Of a DNA stretch of 64,000 nucleotides, positions 18,910 through 27,320 are shown piece after piece. Position numbers and translations under genes: made by a program. Every line of letters begins with the position of its first letter. Position 1 is the stretch's first letter. The DNA lies in NCBI GenBank assembly GCA_030867875.1, contig JAOWCC010001634.1, forward strand, positions 104,387,321-104,451,320, in the 5' to 3' direction. The notes under the pieces are model-generated. The model was not told the origin of the DNA. It saw nothing but the letters and a program-made list of their open reading frames with translations, and did no database searches. The DNA is from Actinernus sp. WN-2022 (taxonomy: Eukaryota > Cnidaria > Anthozoa > Actiniaria > Actinernidae).

Positions 18910-19899
18910 ATGGAAGGACATATAGACTTTGAACCTACATCCGAAGAAGGTCTTGCTGATGTGAATAATCTTACTGCTGAAGAATGGGCTGAGATTAGAC
19001 CTAATGATGGTGAGGCAGAAATGGATTGGTGGAATAGAGCTAAGTATAGATTCAAAAATACGACGAAAGGCATACGTGATATGTTGTGGAAAAAACGGAG
19101 TAATTGGGGAACTAGCTCAGCTGAGTATATAGAATTGATCAATCGTAGAGATGGGACTGAGTTAGTAGCAGAAAGGGAAAAACATGTCGCAAAAGCCTGG
19201 GATATAATCCGCGATAAGTTTCCAGAGATAAACCCAAAGAAGGCTAAGTTCACTGCAAGTTTGGATTGGAATGATGTGGTCGTGGTGCGACTAAATCGTA
19301 TGAATGCCCAATCCTACCTTCTGTCTGACTTCGAAGCCAAGGGATTTCCAAAAACGATTAGAAATAGTCTGGGACCACCTGCGGAAGAAGTGATTAGTAT
19401 GAAAGAGGATACGGTCGCTAAGACGGAGAAACAAAAGACTGATGAAATAAAAAAGATGGATTCATTAACTAAGGGATCACCAAAATACGAGGTCGCAAAG
19501 AATAAAGTAGTAGAACTAGAGGATCAAGTACAGGAGCTCAATAAAGAAATTGAATCCATCAAAGATCGTATGTCGCTACGAGACCGCATAAAATCTCTCT
19601 TCAAAAAGCATGGATTTACAGTGATTGGAGTGTTAGCCGTTGCAGGTGCCGTAATTGGTACCGTCGTTAGTATGTTGACGAAAGGCTTAGCTGCTGTCGC
19701 TAAGGGAGTTGGTGAGGCTTTGAAGGATCTTGGAAGTAAGGTGGCTAACATGTTACCTGCCGCGATAGGTGCTATTGTGAGTTACATATTCAAGATAGCA
19801 AGTCAAGTTATTCCCTTCCTTGCCAAGAATGCATGGGTACTTATCGTAGCGATGGTCATATTCCTAGTAGAGCAATATAAATCGTCGAAACGACGCTAA
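18910..19899 (+). CDS. conserved Polinton coiled-coil membrane protein (329 aa)
   Basis: Intact frame. Residues 1-60 are acidic with WWNRAKYRF...GIRDMLW, followed by a helical region to about residue 165. A long charged coiled coil spans residues about 165-230 (VVELEDQVQELNKEIESIKD). The C-terminal 95 residues are strongly hydrophobic: one membrane helix at 236-256 (FTVIGVLAVAGAVIGTVVSM), an amphipathic Gly/Lys segment (KGLAAVAKGVGEALKDLG), and two further helices at about 283-304 and 307-322, ending in a basic tail. I recognise this architecture as common in cnidarian Polintons. A virion-membrane or membrane-active role is plausible but unproven. The gene ends 3' to 3' against the next one, with the two stops overlapping by 4 bp. 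Confidence 0.7.
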   Translation: MEGHIDFEPTSEEGLADVNNLTAEEWAEIRPNDGEAEMDWWNRAKYRFKNTTKGIRDMLWKKRSNWGTSSAEYIELINRRDGTELVAEREKHVAKAWDIIRDKFPEINPKKAKFTASLDWNDVVVVRLNRMNAQSYLLSDFEAKGFPKTIRNSLGPPAEEVISMKEDTVAKTEKQKTDEIKKMDSLTKGSPKYEVAKNKVVELEDQVQELNKEIESIKDRMSLRDRIKSLFKKHGFTVIGVLAVAGAVIGTVVSMLTKGLAAVAKGVGEALKDLGSKVANMLPAAIGAIVSYIFKIASQVIPFLAKNAWVLIVAMVIFLVEQYKSSKRR

Positions 19900-21578
19900 C
19901 GAAATATCATCCATGAGGCTACGCCGGCCACGATACCCACGATTGCCAAATTGGTTTCGTGACTCGTCGGTGACACATTCTTGTGTTGTTTAGTAACATG
20001 CTTATCAGTAGTAGCTCCGTCGCCTGTAGCAGATTTATCTTTCTTTGATGTTGAGCCTTCCATGTGATCTGGTGGTGGTGGTTTTTCATTAAGATTGATG
20101 TTCTCATTTATTCCTAAATTGATGCCAGGTTTATTTGCCATTCGTAGCCCATTCGTATATTTAACACCCTTTAAAATAATAATATAGCTGGATATTAACA
20201 AGCAATCCTTTGCAACTGCTAGATCGAGTCGAGAACTACTGTCCTTAATGGCTTCTAGATATTGAGCTAGGGTGTCGTCATCCGATTCCCCGATTGCATC
20301 TTCCAACTTTGTCTGTTGGGCCGCCGCGGATGATGAACCTACGATTGGGGAGCTGGTTGAAGCCTGGGATGTTAAGACGCAAAACAAATATACCATTATT
20401 GATGTATTAATTCGGGCTATTTCCGCCTTTGTCAATCCTTTTCCCTTCTGTGGAACGAACCAATTGTAGTGCTTCTCGTTCATATCATTTCTATGTGAGG
20501 CAAAATTGATTTTATAGGCCCCGAACTCTCTCCTGATCTTTTCATATTTAACGTAATTCCATGGAACATTGTTAAACTTATTAAAGATGTTTTCCCTGGG
20601 GAGAGGTACTCCTAATTCAAATAGTATTCGCCTTATCGTATAGTATACATGAAAGCGGTAAAAGCTCCGAACATTATCAATGATTGGTGCTTCGTCTGAA
20701 AGATGGTCATCGAATGACACCCCACAGCCTGATGTTGCGCACCAAACGGCAAAGCAGAATTGTTGCTGCCAAAGTTTCATTGGTTCAGCATCACCCCACT
20801 TTTTCGTTTTTACCATTCTCGTGGTAACACCAGCAATCTTATCTACTATGGTATGTTGCGGATCTTTCGATTGTTTTTCACTAAGATCTAGCCCCAGCTC
20901 TTGAAAGATATGTCGTGGCTCATACGTAAATAGCTGATCCTTTGCTACGTAGATCTTTAGCGTTTGTACGAGAGGGTATATGTCCTTAGCAACGTGTGCC
21001 CATGAAACGGCTGGAACTAGATACTTAACGTCGGTCCTTATGAAGGGAAGTGGAAAACCCACAACTGCCCCTCGTAACGCTTCGTTTAGATGATTTCGTA
21101 CATCTACTGGTATGAGACCACCCATATCCCAATGTTGTCCACCATCATAAAACATGATCCTAGTCTCGTATGTCGACTCATCATGTATGTCGGATGCCGT
21201 TGTCCTAGCTGAAAACTTCTCGAAGTCCGCGTTAGGATATTTTTCCTTAAAGGCTGCAAAAGCCTTTGCATTGCGAGGTGCGATATAGTCACCCCAATCA
21301 CCTTCGAAATGAACTTAATGAGACATAGTATCAATCCCTAATGCGGCGTCAATGCGTTTTTGTATGTCTGGCTTATTATGATAACTATCCAACCCATAGG
21401 CTATACCTAGACGTTCTCGACCTTTGCCTACGAATGTGACGTACGAATTGCTATCCCCATTGGCCTCATAGGCTTGAGTGCTAAATTGTGAATAGTCAGC
21501 GTTCGGATATTTCTTCTTGAACTCTAGCCATATAGACATATTATCCTTGACGTCTGCTGCAAATTGGAACTTCTTCAA
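19896..21578 (-). pseudogene. conserved Polinton protein with duplicated N-terminal module, in-frame stop
   Basis: A 560-codon frame is interrupted only by a TAA at 21315-21317. Before the stop (87 codons from ATG 21578) and just after it lie two versions of the same module: EFKKKYPNADYSQFS...DSNSYVTF and AFKEKYPNADFEKFS...DESTYETRIMFYDGG. No Met lies between the stop and 21155, and a start at 21155 would cut the second module in half, so the TAA is best read as a nonsense mutation. The rest includes IPVDVRNHLNEALRGAVVGF, a region with WCATSGCGVSFDDH, a low-complexity linker (SSPIVGSSSAAAQQ) and a Lys/Pro-rich tail ending in a hydrophobic C-terminal anchor (IVGIVAGVASWMIF). Function unknown; I recognise the overall protein as recurring in cnidarian Polintons. 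Confidence 0.6.
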
Positions 21579-21699
21579 TCAATCCGTTCGACTCCTGTTT
21601 GATATTGATACGTATTAAAGTTACAACATACGTTAATATTGTGAAGTAAATAATATATGTTAGTATCATAGTATCGAAGTAAGAACTTCTGGCTTTAAT

Positions 21700-22365
21700 A
21701 TGGTAATCTTAAATGTTACCACTACCTCGGCTGACCATACGGTCTATTTTCAAGAACCTATTTACATCCATAATATTTCGCTAATTGAGATCACTTTTGA
21801 GAACAGTTGGTGGAACCTCGCGGAGAATCGTTCATTCAAGTGGGATATCGGAGGTGTGGGTTTTCCATATGGTGTGGGTGCAGGGCACCATAATATGGCA
21901 AGCATTCAGCCCCCCTTCATACCTGCAATCAAAGCTGGCATTGTGAAAATCGCAAAAACCTTCATTGGTGGGGTTTGGATCCTAGAAGTCAATACCCCAA
22001 TTAAGTTTAGTAGAAATCTCTGCACACTATTTGGTGTTGACGGAGATGAACGTGAGATAAACGTTGTGACGCTCAAAGTGGGTGATCACAAGCTGATTCT
22101 ACAAGATATCCACACAGTATATGTTCACTGCGATGTGGTGGACTACAGCTTCTCACTTCTCGAAGGAAAGCCATTGCAAGTCCTAGCTAAATTAAATATC
22201 CAAGGCGAGAGACTTACTAAAAATACTTACTCTCTAACGAATCCCCAAGCCATGCAAGCTCTAGGGACAAGACGAACCAGTCTTCGCCTGACAATTAGAG
22301 ACGAAAAAGGAAATATTGTAGACTTACGTGGTCGACCTATATCATACGTATTGAAGATCGAGTAA
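21700..22365 (+). CDS. minor capsid (penton) protein, single jelly-roll (221 aa)
   Basis: Intact frame. The beta-rich pattern and the C-terminal block VHCDVVDYSFSLLEGKPLQV, followed by RTSLRLTIRDEKGNIVDLRG and a short final strand (SYVLKIE), match the penton-base-like minor capsid protein of Polintons and adintoviruses. It would occupy the five-fold vertices and complement the major capsid protein at 17603-18883. The start at 21700 is preceded by about 120 bp of AT-rich sequence after the divergent minus-strand gene. The next plus-strand gene starts 53 bp downstream, suggesting a shared transcript. Confidence 0.8.
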   Translation: MVILNVTTTSADHTVYFQEPIYIHNISLIEITFENSWWNLAENRSFKWDIGGVGFPYGVGAGHHNMASIQPPFIPAIKAGIVKIAKTFIGGVWILEVNTPIKFSRNLCTLFGVDGDEREINVVTLKVGDHKLILQDIHTVYVHCDVVDYSFSLLEGKPLQVLAKLNIQGERLTKNTYSLTNPQAMQALGTRRTSLRLTIRDEKGNIVDLRGRPISYVLKIE

Positions 22366-22417
22366 ATCATACGTATTGAAGATTGAGTAAATCATACGTA
22401 TATAGCATATACATACG
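22366..22417 (+). repeat. short direct repeat at the end of the penton gene
   Basis: ATCATACGTATTGAAGAT and GAGTAAATCATACGTAT recur two to three times across 22340-22400, over the penton stop codon. This looks like a local slippage duplication of the gene's last codons. Confidence 0.6.
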
Positions 22418-23026
22418 ATGGATGGCGATTCAATTCAATTACTACCAACGGCACCGAATATTTATCCGTCGCTCAATGGAGATAATTTTCGGTTGCAAAC
22501 AATCCGAGATACTCTTTCAGATATCGAAACTCAAGAAAAACACTATGAAGGTGTGCGTAAGAAATACGACCGCGCACAAGGAATTGTCCATGGTGTCACT
22601 GTGGTAACAGGAGGTCTATCCGTACTATTATCAAGTTCTGGATTGGCAGTTGCTCTAACCGGGGTTGGAATAGTGATTGGTCTACCGCTTGGTGTTATTG
22701 GTGGACTCTGTGGATTAATTTCAGCATCTACAACTGTGGGAACTAAAAAGCTCGGAAAAAAAGTTTCTAAACATGAGAAAACCGCTATGTTGGCTAAAGC
22801 GAAAATCAATACGATTCGTGATCTAGTATCAAAGGCCCTTCGCGATGAAAATATAACTGACTCTGAATACGGTCTCATCCTCGCTGAAGCAGATAAATAC
22901 GAGATTATGAGGTCTGAAATTCGCCGAGAGACTTCGATGACCGCCGGCGGTGAAAAAAGTATGGAACAAATTCGAACCGAAGTGCGAAAGGAAATGCGAG
23001 AAAAACTTGGCAGTCTAGTGGGATAA
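22418..23026 (+). CDS. conserved Polinton two-helix membrane protein (202 aa)
   Basis: Intact frame. An N-terminal 25 residues rich in Pro/Asn is followed by a helix with HYEGVRKKYDRAQGIVHG. Two tightly spaced hydrophobic helices come next (residues about 58-82 and 84-107, Gly-rich: ALTGVGIVIGLPLGVIGG). Then come a basic segment (KKLGKKVSKHEKTAMLAKAK) and two amphipathic helices. The arrangement 'Y..VRKKY.RA.....G....G.LS...S', then a Gly-rich double membrane hairpin, then 'SKHE....LA.AKINTI.DL.SKAL.D', is one I recognise as frequent in cnidarian Polintons. The membrane hairpin suggests a viroporin-like or virion-membrane role, which is inference. It is the last gene before the internal insertion. 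Confidence 0.7.
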   Translation: MDGDSIQLLPTAPNIYPSLNGDNFRLQTIRDTLSDIETQEKHYEGVRKKYDRAQGIVHGVTVVTGGLSVLLSSSGLAVALTGVGIVIGLPLGVIGGLCGLISASTTVGTKKLGKKVSKHEKTAMLAKAKINTIRDLVSKALRDENITDSEYGLILAEADKYEIMRSEIRRETSMTAGGEKSMEQIRTEVRKEMREKLGSLVG

Positions 23027-23173
23027 AAATAGATATCTCCTATGAAAGAAACCGGCGTGGATTTTATTTTAACTTCACTAAGAGCAAAATCGTATAAATT
23101 ACCGTATTGTTTTGTTTCGTATGTAAATTTCGAGACATAGCGTAGGCGCCGCTAATTAACATACGGCAGGTGT
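23027..23173. other. 3' spacer of the plus-strand gene block
   Basis: 147 bp of AT-rich sequence between the stop at 23026 and the TTAA element. No open frame or hairpin that I can support. Confidence 0.4.
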
Positions 23174-24690
23174 TTAAGGTTACCGGATACCTTCAGGGTG
23201 CGTTTCCAGTCTAAATTATGTAGCGCCTCGAGGAAACATCGTAGATAAATCATCCATGTATCATTTTAAAGCTTATAAAATTGGCTACAAGAATACATAA
23301 AAAGTTTTGAGTTCTTTGAAAATCTCGAATTTTCCGCCATCCCGTTTCTCCGATCTAGTGAGATGGCTTTCAGAAGTTCCGACTCCGAAAATATTTTAAA
23401 GTTTAAAAATCTGTTTGCTTTGTCGCATTTCAGAGGAATCGTATTACAAAACAGTGTCGGGGAATTTCAAAATTCGATTTAGTTCAAAAGTTATCATGCT
23501 TTCCGTGAAAAGGCGAAAAATAATCCAAGTAGATATGCGGGAAACGTCGTCAAGAGCTCTCTTTTAAGAATTTCCCAATTCCCCGATAAGGTTTTGCAGC
23601 TGAGATATCAATTGACATTTTGTGAAAAGTTTGCACAAATCGAATAAATTGCTCTTGAGTGGCAGCTTTTTTTAAACTCTATTTTGATTGAAAATCGAAA
23701 GCGAGAAAATAGCACTTCAAAAAATATACCCGTCTGTCGTGCGTGAATCTGAAGCCCCGCCTCTCCAACAATTAGCAAGCTCTTGGCCAATCATTTCTCA
23801 TCACAGTTCAACTATCTGTCAAGATTTCCCGCCAATGTTGATTTCCGATCAAAGCAACGCGCCGATGTTTGTTATTTTTTGTGTGACTTGAAAAATGGTA
23901 GCGGTAAGAGTCAGCTGGTTTCCCAGGCTAGAAAAATGGGAAAGACGAAAAGACCTCGAGGGACAAAGCCAAGGTGAACACCTATATAGACGCCTTGAAT
24001 GCCAGCATAGTTAGTAGAGGAGACAGCGATTCGCAGGCGTCTGAAACACCACGTCTGAAACAGCACGGCAATAGCGAGATCGTGGTTCAACCGATTCAGG
24101 GTCACCGCCAAACTACGTTTCCATCTAAGCTTTCTTGGAAACAAATATTCTCTCGGCTGGCTCTTGTCAATTCTACTTTATGTTCAGATGTGGACCAATC
24201 GGCACTGTCTGAAAGTGAAAATACGAACGCTTGTCGGGTTTTGGGAGGACTCTTATTTGGCTTTGTAATTGTAGTCGTATGCATTGTTTGGCCTCGTTTT
24301 GCTTTTCTTTTTTCTTTGTTTTTCAAGCTAAGGGTTTAGGGTTAGGGCATCCTGCTTGCTTTTTGTAAGATATAAGGCCAACATCCGATGGAATTGTGGA
24401 ATCGTGTGTGGAAAAACTTTTCTCAATAAACGTAAACATTGGTATATGAAATGATTTCCCACACCGTCGTTACGGGCGAGTGAGCACTTGTCATATGTTT
24501 ATTGATCTGCTGTCAATCAAAAAGAACCTTTTACTTCCGGTTAAAAACTTCCTTTTGGTATTTCTCCGTCAATATAAAATTTTTTTGAACGGAGTTTTGG
24601 GTATATGAGACACTACTACTAAAACTACAGTTCTGTGTGAAAAACATTTTTCCCCATCTTTTTCGTTTTGAAGGTATCCGGTAACCATAA
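23174..24690. mobile_element. non-autonomous TTAA-type DNA transposon inserted in the Polinton
   Basis: Perfect 18-bp inverted ends GGTTACCGGATACCTTCA (23178-23195) and its complement (24669-24686). TTAA lies outside the left end (23174-23177) and ATAA, one change from TTAA, outside the right. About 1.5 kb lies between. The right end extends with AAACGAAA, which the left lacks. No transposase-like frame is present; the longest plus-strand frames (23974-24339) have no domain except a hydrophobic C-terminal stretch. The interior has a CCAAT word (GGCCAATCAT, about 23784) and a GGTTTAGGGTTAGGG stretch (about 24335). The TTAA target resembles piggyBac, but the ends do not show the usual CCY start, so the superfamily is left open. 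Confidence 0.65.
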
Positions 24691-24938
24691 GACATAAGTA
24701 GGATATTTTGATATCAAATATTTCGTCTAGCACATATGGCCTCACGGTTTGGTTCTGGGCTAAGAGAAATGGAGGCCTCTTAGTTCAGGTTCGAACCGTG
24801 CTGGGGCCATATGTGGTAGACCGGTTTGTGGGGGGTAAAAAGCCTCCAGCCCCTCACAAATCGTAGCGCGTCTGTCGATGTGGCAGAAGTTAAAGTAAGC
24901 CAAATGAATACAGTAGAAATCAGCGGCCAGAGTACAAG

Positions 24939-25080
24939 ATGCCTCATTTTCGTAGACATCGAATAATGTATAATAAATACAGTCACACTCTATGGTGAGA
25001 TGCCTCATTTTCGTAGACATCGAATAACGTATAATAAATACAGTCACACTCTATGGTGAGATGCCACCTATTCGTAGACA
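24939..25080. repeat. 60-bp tandem repeat, two full copies and a partial
   Basis: GATGCCTCATTTTCGTAGAC starts the unit at about 24939 and 24999, with a diverged third start (GATGCCACCTATTCGTAGAC) at about 25060. The first two copies differ by about one base. The unit length is a multiple of three, and the array lies just downstream of the ankyrin frame, so it may derive from duplicated ankyrin codons that have decayed. Confidence 0.75.
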
Positions 25081-25119
25081 TCGAGTAATAAACAATCGAA
25101 ATATTCGTTCTCTACGTCA

Positions 25120-25882
25120 AGCTGCCGCCTTTTCGTCCTCTACGGTGAGCTGGAAGAAGTGCTCAACGAGACAATTAACGATATCACGATAATCATTATC
25201 GTAGGCATAACTTTAGTGCGAGACTGGCGTCGCTATCATATATGTCGAGATCAAAGTGCTTAATGAACCACTTAACGACGTCAAGAAAGCCGTTTCTACT
25301 GGCCTTGGATAGCGTACCATCAGATAATCCATCACCCTCATCCATTGGGCTTGGGGGCTGGGAGTGCTTAACGAGCAACTTAACGATATCAAGATGGCCA
25401 TTTTCGCATGCGTAGCTTAGTGCACATATGAAGTGTATATCGCGTATGTTGAACTGGAAGCGCTTAATGAGCCACTTAACGATACCAAAATTATTATTCC
25501 TACAGGCATTGATTAGTACGTCCCCATCGTAGTTATACTCGTTGTCGTCGACATCGTTGTAGTAGTAGTATGAGCACTTAAAATCACCACCACCCCAGGT
25601 ACATACTATGAAACAATCTTCGTCGTCGTCGTCGTATACGTCATTCTCGGAAATATTGAAGATCCTAGCCAAATTATCTCTCTCATCATCGTTATGAGCA
25701 GACATAAGCCCGAGTAGGACTACTAGTCTACGAAACTTTTGGTCTACGTTTTTGTATCGTGCTAGAGATGCTGCATAATTTAGATGTTTTGAAGTCAAAG
25801 AGATGCTTGCAAATGATGTGGGACCGGCATACTCTACGATCTTAGTCAAGATTTCTATAGGAAGGTACAATATATTAGCCAT
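25120..25882 (-). pseudogene. F-box-like plus ankyrin-repeat protein, frameshifted
   Basis: Accessory gene next to the right terminal repeat. Residues about 5-40 (YLPIEILTKIVEYAGPTSFA) fit an F-box-like head. A very acidic loop follows (DDDDED). Then come ankyrin repeats at residues about 121-150 (INACRNNNFGIVKWLIKRF), 154-183 (LSYACENGHLDIVKLLVKH) and 189-218 (LSKASRNGFLDVVKWFIKHF). The open frame stops at 25196 after LALKLCLR. One extra base in the TTT run at 25211-25214 would explain this, because the other frame continues as a further ankyrin unit (YRDIVNCLVEHF) to about 25130. F-box/ankyrin proteins of large DNA viruses recruit ubiquitin ligases; whether that applies here is speculation. 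The ATG at 25882 leaves 54 bp to the right TIR. Confidence 0.65.
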
Positions 25883-25936
25883 AGTATACTTCCGATGTTT
25901 TGATATAGTAACTGTGATATCACCTCATAATATGAT

Positions 25937-26129
25937 GGTACCATATCTCTAATTGGGATTTATTAATGGTTGCATTAAATGGAGTTAGTGGTGGTTCTTA
26001 CTGGGGGAATAAAGGGGGCTTATATATGGCACAATTTTTCGACGATTTTTCGTAGGAGTAGGGATATACAATGGGAAAAAGGGGGCTTCAATAAGGATGT
26101 GAATTAGGACCGCCAGTGTATATACTACT
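25937..26129 (-). repeat. Polinton right terminal inverted repeat
   Basis: 193 bp, the reverse complement of 9107-9285. It has six single-base differences and 14 extra bases (GGGGGAATAAAGGG within the right copy). The element ends ...GTATATACTACT at 26129, followed by GAGTGA. Confidence 0.95.
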
Positions 26130-27320
26130 GAGTGAGTAAGTAAGTAAATAAATAAATGATTCGTCACGTGATATGCCTAAATAGGTCACTGACCATCCGC
26201 GAGTTGCCCTTAAGGGGCCCTATGTTTTCCTTGATTGTGACCGATATGCTGCCCATCGAGACTGCCTGCTTACCTCCGCAGATCAGCTTGTCGGACTTGT
26301 TTGCATTGGCTTTTGTATGGTTTTCCTCAGGTTTCTTTTCTAACCAATACTTCCTTTTTTTAAGTGTTCACAAGTTTTTAGCCGATTGTAAACGTTTTTC
26401 AAAGTTTCAATAGTGTTTGGCCACCTTTCATTTTCTATTTATTTGTGCGATATATTGTGTATTCGTAAACTCAGTCTAATTACCATGTAACGGATAAGTA
26501 AAAGCTCCCTAGATAAGTAGCATTGCTTTTGGAGCAATTGTTTGAAATATTGTTTAAACAAAAACATTAAAAAATACGTGATCCTTTCCGTCGAACAGAT
26601 AAATCTTCTGTTTGGCGGCTTGGCGGCCTAGCAGTTTGATGGAATGTAATTCTTCAGTGTTTATTGTTCTCCTCTGTGAGTTCATTTCATTAAAATCTCT
26701 ACTTACGCCAAACGCAAGTTTGTCCTGTGTTTTTTATTACTATGATGTACTACCTAGATCTTCGTCTGGTTTCAAGGGAATTAAAGTGCCCATAAACTTC
26801 GACCCGAAGTTTCGACTGTAGCTTTGCCTTAGATAGCCGAAGACGGAGTGCAACGGAAGCTGAAGGAGGTCATTACTCCTGGAATGAGTGGACTAGCCAC
26901 AGGCCGCCCAAGTTCTGCCTATGTATTAAAACCAGTAAATATCAGAGCAGTGAATTACAAGGTTTGTATGGGAGTTTTTCCGATAACTGGGAATAATACA
27001 AACGCAAATTTACAGATCTTCTGTAATACAAGATAAATAAAGGAAGAAGGTTTATTTGAAATTATTTTGTTGTCCTATTTGTGTTCAGGTCGCTAGAACG
27101 GTGTTTTATGGAAGTCTTTAGTTCCTAAGTGCTTCATCACTAACAGTTGTTGTACTGGTTTGGTCTGGATTTGTTTTACGCTGCTTCGTCTTTGCCTTCT
27201 ATGTGCACTCATGATTTCTCTGAAATACCATGACAATGGTAACGCTAAAATTGAACTTGTCTTCTGCGATATTCAAACCGAAGATATCGCACTGAAGAGC
27301 TAACTTACAGTCGTCTCAAT
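26130..27320. other. unassigned right flank of the Polinton
   Basis: Begins with a GAGT/AAGTAA/AATAAATA simple tract (26130-26160). The short plus-strand frames (26156-26413, 26612-26821, 26848-27036) have no recognisable domains. The last 8 bp (GTCTCAAT, 27313-27320) are the target duplication of the next element. Confidence 0.4.

Larger units (their letters stand above)
9107..26129. mobile_element. Polinton/Maverick DNA element (about 17.0 kb)
   Basis: Terminal inverted repeats at 9107-9285 and 25937-26129 enclose the gene set that defines Polintons: a protein-primed-type family-B DNA polymerase, an rve integrase, an A32-like packaging ATPase, a double-jelly-roll major capsid protein and a penton-type minor capsid protein. 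Several small membrane proteins are also present. The element starts AG and ends CT, as expected for the superfamily. GAGTGA lies directly outside the right end (26130-26135), and the same hexamer, shifted by one base, ends the left flank. This is compatible with a 6-bp target duplication, but the flanks are AGTG/AGTA-rich and the reading is ambiguous. The polymerase, integrase and several accessory genes are broken; the virion genes are open. A 1.5 kb TTAA-type element sits inside at 23174-24690. Confidence 0.95.

Noticed and set aside
23974..24339. host gene captured by the TTAA element
   Set aside because: A 121-codon frame with a hydrophobic end and an upstream CCAAT word, but no domain or splice structure that can be supported.
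24340..24350. interstitial telomere sequence
   Set aside because: Only about two GGGTTA-type units near 24335; too short to claim.
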